From contig DAOPIR010000099.1 in assembly GCA_035399245.1 (NCBI GenBank), positions 1 through 10,789 of the forward strand: 10,789 nt of DNA, read 5' to 3'. The translations under genes were made by a program, and so were the position numbers. Positions 6,344 through 10,789 of this stretch are shown here, one piece after another. Below the pieces are notes generated by a model. It worked only from the letters and a program-made list of their open reading frames with translations. It searched no databases and had not been told where the DNA came from. How positions within the stretch are numbered: the stretch's first letter is position 1; every line of letters begins with the position of its first letter. The DNA comes from CAXXOK01 sp035399245 (GTDB lineage Bacteria > Bacillota > Clostridia > Christensenellales > Aristaeellaceae).

Positions 6344-8776
6344 TCATCGTTTTCCCAGAACATCTTTCGCGATCCGTACCGACGCCATGGCGTCGGCGGC
6401 GTAGTAGTCCGCGCCGATGTTTTTGGCGAGGGTCGGGGTGAGCACGGCGCCGCCGACCATGATTTTCACCGTGTCGGGGCACGCCTGCCGCACGAGGCGG
6501 ATGGTGCTTTCCATGGAGGGCACGGTGGTGGTCATCAGCGCGGAAAGCCCGAGCAGGCTTGCGCCGGTCTGCTTGAGCGCGGCCACAACATCGGCGGGCG
6601 GTACGTTTTTGCCGAGATCGACCACATGAAAGCCGTAGCTTTGCAGCATGGTGGCGACGATATTCTTGCCGATATCGTGCACGTCGCCCTCAACGGTCGC
6701 GATCACGATGGTCTTTTCGGCCTGCGGCGCGGCGGCGGGCATCTTGGCGGTAGCCTCGGCAATAGCGCGCTTGGCGGCGGCGGCGGACTGCATCAGCTGC
6801 GGCAGAAAAATCTTGCCGCTTTCGTAACGCGCGCCCACCTCGGTCAGCGCGGGGATCACGTGCTGTTCAATCACGGCCAGCGGCGCGGCGCCGTCTGCCA
6901 GCAGGGCCCTGGCCGCGTCTGCCGCCCGGGCGTCCATGCCGGCGATAATCGCATCTGCTAAGCTTTTATTCTCCGTATGTTTGCCGCTTCCTGCCACGGC
7001 TTGGGATTCGCCCATTTGCAGGGTGACGTTGGCATACCTGTCGATAAACTGCGCAAAGCCGTCGTCGTGCCCCAGCGTGGCGCGGCCGGCATAAAAGGCG
7101 GAGAGCACCTGCTGGTCAAGCGGATTGATGATCGCGGCGGACAGGCCGTCGTGCAAAGCCATGGCTAAAAACGAGGAGGTAATCAGGCTGCGGTTGGGCA
7201 GGCCGAAGCTCACATTGCTGACGCCGAGCACGGTTTTCACATGCAGCTCGTCATGCAGGCGGCGCACGGTGGATAGCGTAACCGACGGCGCGGCGGGGTC
7301 GGCGGCGGCGGCCATGGTAAGCGCGTCAAACAGCAGGTCGCGGTGATCCACGCCGTGGCGGTCGGCCTCGGCCAGGATACGTTTGGCGATATCGATGCGC
7401 CCGTCCACGGTGTCGGGGATGCCGTTTTCATCCAGGCACAGCGCCACAATCGCCGCGCCGTACTGCCGGGCGAGCGGGAACACCGCGTCCATCACGGACT
7501 GCTTGCCCGACACGCTGTTGATGATCGGTTTGCCGATGTAGGCGCGCAGGGCGGTTTCCAGCGCGGCGGGCGAGGCGCTGTCCAGCTGCAGGGGCGCGGC
7601 GATCACGGTCTGCACGGCCTCGGCGGCGGCTTTGAGCATCGCGGCCTCGTCAATCCCGGGCAGGCCGACGTTGACGTCGAGGATGTCCGCGCCCGCGGCG
7701 ATCTGCGCGGTGCCTTCCTGCTTGAGGTACTCCATGTCGTTATCGCGCAGCGCCTGTTTCATGCGCGGTTTGCCGGTGGGGTTGAGCCGCTCGCCGATGA
7801 TAACGGGATGTTCGCCCAGCGTCACGGTTTGGCTGTGGCCGGACACGCACGCGGGCGCAAGGCCGGTCTGTTTCAGCCTGGCGGGCGCTGTGTATGGCAC
7901 ATCGGCCACGGCTTGCACCAGCGCGGCAATATGCGCGTCGGCTGTGCCGCAGCAGCCGCCCACGGCATGCGCGCCGAGCGTGGCGGCCTGCCGCATATCC
8001 TCGGCAAATGCGTTGGGATCGGTGCGAAACACCGTACGGCCGTCCACCAGCTCGGGGATGCCGGCGTTTGGCATAAACAGCACAGGCTTGCCGTCGGCGC
8101 ATCGCAGCAGCCGCTGCAGGTTGTTCATCAGCGCTTTTGGCTCGCGCTGGCAGTTGAGGCCCAGCACATCCACGCCGTCCATCGCGGTCAGCATGGCTGC
8201 CGCGCCCTCGATATCCGATCCGGTGAGCAGGCGGCCGGTATTTTCGTCAAACGTCATGCTGACCACCACCGGCAGGGCGGTGCCCTGTGCTTTTTGCGCG
8301 GTCCTGACGCCCAGCACGCCCGCCTTGATTTCCCGCAGGCAGGTCATGGTTTCCAGCACAACCAGGTCGCAGCCCGCGTCGATGCCGGCTGCGGTGAACC
8401 TTGTATACCATTCCACAGCCGTTTCAAACTCCTGCTCGCCCCAAGGCTTGAGAAGCTTGCCCAGGCTGGTTAAATCCAACGCGGCAAAGCCGTGGCCGGC
8501 CTCGGCCACCGCCCGTTTCGCCAGGCGCACGCCCTCGCGGATCAAGGTCTCCCACTGCGGCTGCTCCTGCGGATTGATGCCGAAGGTATTGCAAAGCACC
8601 ACGTCCGCGCCCGCGGCCAGATAGCCTTGGTGCACTTTGAGCACCCGATCCGGATGCTCCAGGTTCCACGCCGCGGGCACGGCGCCGGGTGCCAGCCCCT
8701 GCGCCTGCAGCACGGCCCCCATGGAGCCGTCCCAGATCACGCGGCGGGTTTGAAACAGCTGCAAAAACGGATGCAT
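6344..8776 (-). CDS. metH: Cobalamin-dependent methionine synthase, short form without reactivation domain
   Basis: This 810-residue cytoplasmic enzyme moves a methyl group from 5-methyl-tetrahydrofolate through cobalamin to homocysteine. Domains in order: homocysteine-binding barrel (~1-295) with zinc ligands Cys209 (LGLNCQ) and Cys275-Cys276 (GGCCGT); pterin-binding barrel (~320-575) starting VIIGERLNPTG; B12 cap (~600-680); and B12-binding Rossmann fold (~688-810) with DVHDIG at 698-703, where His700 is the cobalt axial ligand. The C-terminal AdoMet-binding reactivation domain of the ~1,230-residue E. coli enzyme is absent, as in other short MetH proteins. ATG 8776 is chosen because GGGAGG (8784-8789) lies 7 nt upstream and MHPFLQLFQTRRVIWDGSMG matches the family start; a longer frame to 8818 would lie inside metF. 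It follows the metF stop by 4 nt. It is controlled with metA and metF from the attenuated upstream promoter. Confidence 0.97.
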   Translation of the reverse strand: MHPFLQLFQTRRVIWDGSMGAVLQAQGLAPGAVPAAWNLEHPDRVLKVHQGYLAAGADVVLCNTFGINPQEQPQWETLIREGVRLAKRAVAEAGHGFAALDLTSLGKLLKPWGEQEFETAVEWYTRFTAAGIDAGCDLVVLETMTCLREIKAGVLGVRTAQKAQGTALPVVVSMTFDENTGRLLTGSDIEGAAAMLTAMDGVDVLGLNCQREPKALMNNLQRLLRCADGKPVLFMPNAGIPELVDGRTVFRTDPNAFAEDMRQAATLGAHAVGGCCGTADAHIAALVQAVADVPYTAPARLKQTGLAPACVSGHSQTVTLGEHPVIIGERLNPTGKPRMKQALRDNDMEYLKQEGTAQIAAGADILDVNVGLPGIDEAAMLKAAAEAVQTVIAAPLQLDSASPAALETALRAYIGKPIINSVSGKQSVMDAVFPLARQYGAAIVALCLDENGIPDTVDGRIDIAKRILAEADRHGVDHRDLLFDALTMAAAADPAAPSVTLSTVRRLHDELHVKTVLGVSNVSFGLPNRSLITSSFLAMALHDGLSAAIINPLDQQVLSAFYAGRATLGHDDGFAQFIDRYANVTLQMGESQAVAGSGKHTENKSLADAIIAGMDARAADAARALLADGAAPLAVIEQHVIPALTEVGARYESGKIFLPQLMQSAAAAKRAIAEATAKMPAAAPQAEKTIVIATVEGDVHDIGKNIVATMLQSYGFHVVDLGKNVPPADVVAALKQTGASLLGLSALMTTTVPSMESTIRLVRQACPDTVKIMVGGAVLTPTLAKNIGADYYAADAMASVRIAKDVLGKR

Positions 8777-8780
8777 CGCA

Positions 8781-9647
8781 CTACCTCCCGATGATCGCGC
8801 CGAGGTTGCGGAACACATCGGCGGCCACGTCCGCGCGGTTCATGGTATACAGATGGATATGGCGGATACCGTTGGCGATCAGGTCGATAATCTGCTCGGT
8901 GGCATAGGCTACGCCCGCCTGCCGCATGGACGCGGGATCGGAGCCGAAGCGGTCCACGATCGACAGAAAGCGCGGCGGCAGCGACGCGCCCGACAGCGAC
9001 GCGATGCGCTTGATCTGCTTGGCCTTGATCACGGGCATAATGCCCGCGCTGACCGGCAGGTCAATGCCCTCGCGCAGGGCACGATACAGGAAATTGTACA
9101 GTGTAGCGTTGTCAAAAAACATCTGCGTGGTAAGGAAATCCACGCCCGCGTCCGCCTTTTGCTTGAGGTAGCGCATATCGGCGTCGCGGTTTTCGGCCTC
9201 GGGATGCCCCTCGGGGTAACAGGCCGCGCCGATACAAAAACCGCCGCGGCGCTTGATGTGTGCCACAAGCTGCGCGGCGTGCTCAAAATGCCTGTCCGAA
9301 AGCGGATCGCCGTCCTGCGGGATATCCCCGCGCAGCGCCAGCACGTTTTCCACGCCCGCGGCTTCCAGCTCGTCCAGCGCGGAATCGACGGTATCGACCG
9401 TGGAATTGATGCAGGTAAGGTGCGCCAGCGCGGGCACGCCGTTTTGCTGCACAACCTGTGCGATATCGCGGGTGAACTGCGGCGTGAGCCCCGCCGCGCC
9501 GTAGGTAACGGAGATGAACAGGGGTTTCAATGCGGCAATTTCGCGCACCACCTGCTTGGCCTCCTCGCAGCGCGCAAACTCGCGGGGCGGAAACACCTCG
9601 CAGCTGACGGTAACGCGGTCGCCCAGCAGGGAATCAATCCTTGTCAT
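8781..9647 (-). CDS. metF: 5,10-methylenetetrahydrofolate reductase
   Basis: This 288-residue flavoprotein reduces 5,10-methylene-tetrahydrofolate to 5-methyl-tetrahydrofolate, the methyl donor used by MetH next door. It is a single (beta/alpha)8 barrel. Visible family marks are CEVFPP with catalytic Glu17, SVTYGAAG, LAHLTC, NVLALRGD, ACYPEGHPE, TTQMFFDN, GIMPV and a final HIHLYTMNR. Length matches bacterial MetF. ATG 9647 has AAGGAGA at 9654-9660, 6 nt upstream, and lies 14 nt inside the end of metA; the TAG stop (8781-8783) overlaps the metH ribosome site region. Both junctions point to coupled translation of the three genes. In some anaerobes a related reductase works in the Wood-Ljungdahl pathway with a MetV partner, but the met gene context here argues for methionine synthesis. 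Confidence 0.97.
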   Translation of the reverse strand: MTRIDSLLGDRVTVSCEVFPPREFARCEEAKQVVREIAALKPLFISVTYGAAGLTPQFTRDIAQVVQQNGVPALAHLTCINSTVDTVDSALDELEAAGVENVLALRGDIPQDGDPLSDRHFEHAAQLVAHIKRRGGFCIGAACYPEGHPEAENRDADMRYLKQKADAGVDFLTTQMFFDNATLYNFLYRALREGIDLPVSAGIMPVIKAKQIKRIASLSGASLPPRFLSIVDRFGSDPASMRQAGVAYATEQIIDLIANGIRHIHLYTMNRADVAADVFRNLGAIIGR

Positions 9648-10581
9648 GATTTTTCTCCTTAATAAACAGGTCCTTGCGCAGGTCGTACGGCGTTTCCTGA
9701 TAGACGAAGTAGTTCAGCCAGTTGGAAAACAGCAGGCTGGCGTGCGCATGCCAGGTGACGCGCGGGGCGCAGGTGGGATCGTTGCCCGGGAAATAGTTCT
9801 CGGGCATATCGATGGGCAGACCCTTGCCCAGGTCGCGGAAGTACTCCGACGCCAGCGAATCGCGGTCGTACTCCGAGTGGCCGGTGGCAAACACGCGGCG
9901 GCCGTCGCGGCTGCGCACGATGGCGGAGCCGGTTTTGTCGGACTTTGCCAGCACAATCAGGTCCTGACAGGCCGCGATGGCGGCCTCGTCCAGCCTTGTA
10001 TGGCGGCTCATGGGCACGGTAAAGGTATCGTCCAGCCCGCAAAACAGCTTGTCGTGCACGTCGGTGATATCGGTTTCATACACGCCGAAGAGCTTCTTTT
10101 CAAGCGGCAGCTTTTCGATGCCGTAGTGGAAGTGCAGGCCCGCCTGCGCCGCCCAGCAGATATACAGCGTGGAAAACACGTTTTCATCCGCCCATCGCAT
10201 GATCTCGGTCAGCTCGTCCCAGTAGAGCACGTCGGCAAAATCCAGTTTCTCCACCGGCGCGCCGGTGATGATAAAGCCGTCGAACAGCTCGTTTTTGATC
10301 TCGTCAAAGGTGCGGTAGAAGTTGTTGAGATACTCGGCGGAAACGTTTTTGGACTCGTAGCTGATGGTGCGCACCAGCGTGATTTCCACCTGCAGGGGCG
10401 AGTTGGAGATCAGGCGCAACAGCTGGGTCTCGGTCTTTTCCTTGGTGGGCATGAGGTTCAAAATCGCAATTTTCAGCGGACGGATGTCCTGCGTGGCGGA
10501 GCGCTGGTCCGTCATCACGAAGATGTTTTCATCGGTAAGCGTTTTGGCGGCGGGCAGCGTATCGGGAATCTTTACTGGCAT
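9634..10581 (-). CDS. metA: Homoserine O-acetyltransferase (MetA family)
   Basis: This 315-residue class-I-glutamine-amidotransferase-like enzyme activates the hydroxyl of homoserine, the committed step of methionine synthesis. The catalytic triad is visible: nucleophile Cys142 (ICWAAQ), His235 and Glu237 (GHSEYDRD). Other family blocks are ILNLMPTKEKTETQLLR, TGAPVE and WHAHASLLFSNWLNYFVYQ. Residue 111 is Glu (GAPVE). In this family Glu111 was shown in the Bacillus cereus enzyme to favour acetyl-CoA and Gly111 to favour succinyl-CoA, so O-acetyl-homoserine is the predicted product despite the usual succinyltransferase label. ATG 10581 has AAGGAG at 10590-10595, 8 nt upstream, and sits only 16 nt after the T-run of the leader terminator. 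The 3' end overlaps metF by 14 nt. Expression is predicted to be controlled by the Met-rich leader upstream. Confidence 0.96.
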   Translation of the reverse strand: MPVKIPDTLPAAKTLTDENIFVMTDQRSATQDIRPLKIAILNLMPTKEKTETQLLRLISNSPLQVEITLVRTISYESKNVSAEYLNNFYRTFDEIKNELFDGFIITGAPVEKLDFADVLYWDELTEIMRWADENVFSTLYICWAAQAGLHFHYGIEKLPLEKKLFGVYETDITDVHDKLFCGLDDTFTVPMSRHTRLDEAAIAACQDLIVLAKSDKTGSAIVRSRDGRRVFATGHSEYDRDSLASEYFRDLGKGLPIDMPENYFPGNDPTCAPRVTWHAHASLLFSNWLNYFVYQETPYDLRKDLFIKEKNHDKD

Positions 10582-10596
10582 ACAATCTTCTCCTTC

Positions 10597-10626
10597 AAAA
10601 ACAGAAACCCTTCCCGAAGGGAAGGG
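10597..10626 (-). terminator. Intrinsic terminator in the metA leader (attenuator)
   Basis: On the minus strand, CCCTTCCC and GGGAAGGG form an 8-bp stem around TTC (10626-10608), extendable by G-U and A-U pairs. It is followed by TTTCTGTTTTT (10607-10597). It ends just 2 nt before the metA ribosome site, so it must be bypassed for the operon to be expressed. Its left arm can instead pair with 10652-10659. Confidence 0.75.
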
Positions 10627-10659
10627 CTGAAAAAGCTATACAAACGGCAAAAGCCGCTC
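10621..10659 (-). promoter_or_regulatory. Potential antiterminator pairing in the metA leader
   Basis: GAGCGGCU (10659-10652) can pair with AGCCCUUC (10628-10621) in seven of eight positions (one C-C mismatch, one G-U), with a 23-nt loop. It uses the left arm of the terminator, so the two structures exclude each other. The upstream strand starts inside the leader peptide's UGA stop, where a ribosome finishing the peptide would cover it. A small CGGC-UUUU-GCCG hairpin (10656-10645) competes for the same bases. This is derived by hand pairing without energy calculation. Confidence 0.45.
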
Positions 10660-10723
10660 AACCACGACCAATATCGGGGCGACAAAACATCTGACAGGGC
10701 ATTCGCATCATCATAAAGCCCAT
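10658..10723 (-). CDS. Methionine-rich leader peptide of the metA-metF-metH operon
   Basis: This is a 21-codon ORF not previously expected to make a working protein. It begins MGFMMMRMPCQM and then continues with Phe, Cys and seven more non-Met residues (RPDIGRG). Met is at positions 1, 4, 5, 6, 8 and 12, and Cys at 10 and 14, so 8 of 21 residues carry sulfur. The ribosome site AAAGGAGG (10732-10739) is 8 nt before the ATG, among the best in the window. The ORF starts ~30 nt after the predicted transcription start and ends in TGA (10658-10660) at the antiterminator. By analogy with known amino-acid leader peptides such as those of trp and his operons, slow translation at the Met codons would allow antitermination when charged tRNA-Met is scarce. 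That analogy is inference. Confidence 0.7.
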   Translation of the reverse strand: MGFMMMRMPCQMFCRPDIGRG

Positions 10724-10726
10724 CAG
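10691..10726 (-). other. Hairpin around the control codons of the leader peptide
   Basis: CUGAUGGGC (10726-10718) can pair with GCCCUGUCAG (10700-10691): nine pairs including one U-G, with one bulged U. The stem contains the leader start codon, and the 17-nt loop holds Met codons 4-6. It could be a pause hairpin that synchronises polymerase and ribosome, or limit leader translation. Confidence 0.4.
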
Positions 10727-10759
10727 ATCCGCCTCCTTTACCGCCGTTGTAATGGGTAT

Positions 10760-10788
10760 AGGATAGCAAATGTATGCGGGGATGTCAA
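10760..10788 (-). promoter_or_regulatory. Promoter of the metA-metF-metH operon
   Basis: On the minus strand, a perfect -35 TTGACA (10788-10783) and a -10 TATCCT (10765-10760, five of six consensus bases counting TAT..T plus a weak centre) are separated by exactly 17 bp. Transcription would start near 10753 and give a ~170-nt leader. No SAM-I riboswitch or T-box GGGTGGTACC-type motif is found in that leader. Sequence further upstream is outside the window. Confidence 0.8.
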
Positions 10789-10789
10789 G

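Noticed and set aside
8774..8818. Longer N-terminus for MetH starting at 8818
   Set aside because: The extra 14 residues lie inside metF, match no family sequence, and the GGGAGG site points to ATG 8776.
10582..10760. SAM-I riboswitch or methionine T-box upstream of metA
   Set aside because: The leader is about 170 nt with no recognisable SAM-box core or T-box sequence, and a translated ORF occupies the space; a covariance-model search would be decisive.
10572..10769. A 65-codon minus-strand ORF reading through the metA leader
   Set aside because: It has no ribosome site at its start, overlaps the metA start, and runs through the terminator in a different frame from the well-placed Met-rich leader ORF.

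Overview
The window reads as chromosomal DNA of a moderately GC-rich Gram-positive, most likely an anaerobic Clostridia member (Oscillospirales or a relative). The support is strong AGGAGG-type ribosome sites before nearly every gene, intrinsic terminators, a MetA with the acetyl-CoA-type Glu111, a short B12-dependent MetH, and M42 peptidase paralogues. The order-level placement is inference. No tRNA, rRNA, CRISPR array, transposase or phage gene is visible.

Plus strand, 1-2972. The window opens in the last ~72 codons of a phosphoglucomutase/phosphomannomutase gene. Three tandem paralogues follow (372-1106, 1290-2021, 2047-2811), each encoding a ~245-residue secreted protein with a signal peptide, an Ig/FN3-like N-terminal half and a conserved C-terminal half of unknown function. 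The first has its own promoter and terminator; the second and third form a two-gene unit with a similar extended -10 promoter. A ~144-bp palindromic element (2784-2927) has landed on the end of the third gene and supplies its stop codon and last residues. A symmetrical terminator (2941-2972) separates this strand from the convergent minus-strand genes.

Minus strand, 6260-2983. Three tandem M42 metallo-aminopeptidases form an operon (transcription order 6051->4993, 5002->3974, 3966->2983), with a 10-nt overlap and a 7-nt gap. A good promoter lies at 6231-6260, and the leader carries three consecutive hairpins. All three proteins keep the metal-ligand and catalytic residues, so they may form homo- or hetero-oligomeric TET-like peptidases that finish peptide breakdown in the cytoplasm.

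Minus strand, 10788-6344. A methionine operon metA-metF-metH is tightly coupled (14-nt overlap, 4-nt gap). MetA activates homoserine (acetyl-CoA type predicted), MetF makes 5-methyl-tetrahydrofolate, and MetH transfers the methyl group to homocysteine using cobalamin. The sulfhydrylase that makes homocysteine is not in the window.

The most interesting element is the metA leader. A TTGACA-N17-TATCCT promoter is followed by a strong ribosome site and a 21-codon ORF with six Met and two Cys codons. After it come a potential antiterminator beginning at the ORF's stop codon and an intrinsic terminator just before the metA ribosome site. This is the layout of classical ribosome-mediated attenuation, responding to charged tRNA-Met. 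No SAM-I riboswitch or T-box, the usual Firmicute controls of met genes, can be recognised there.
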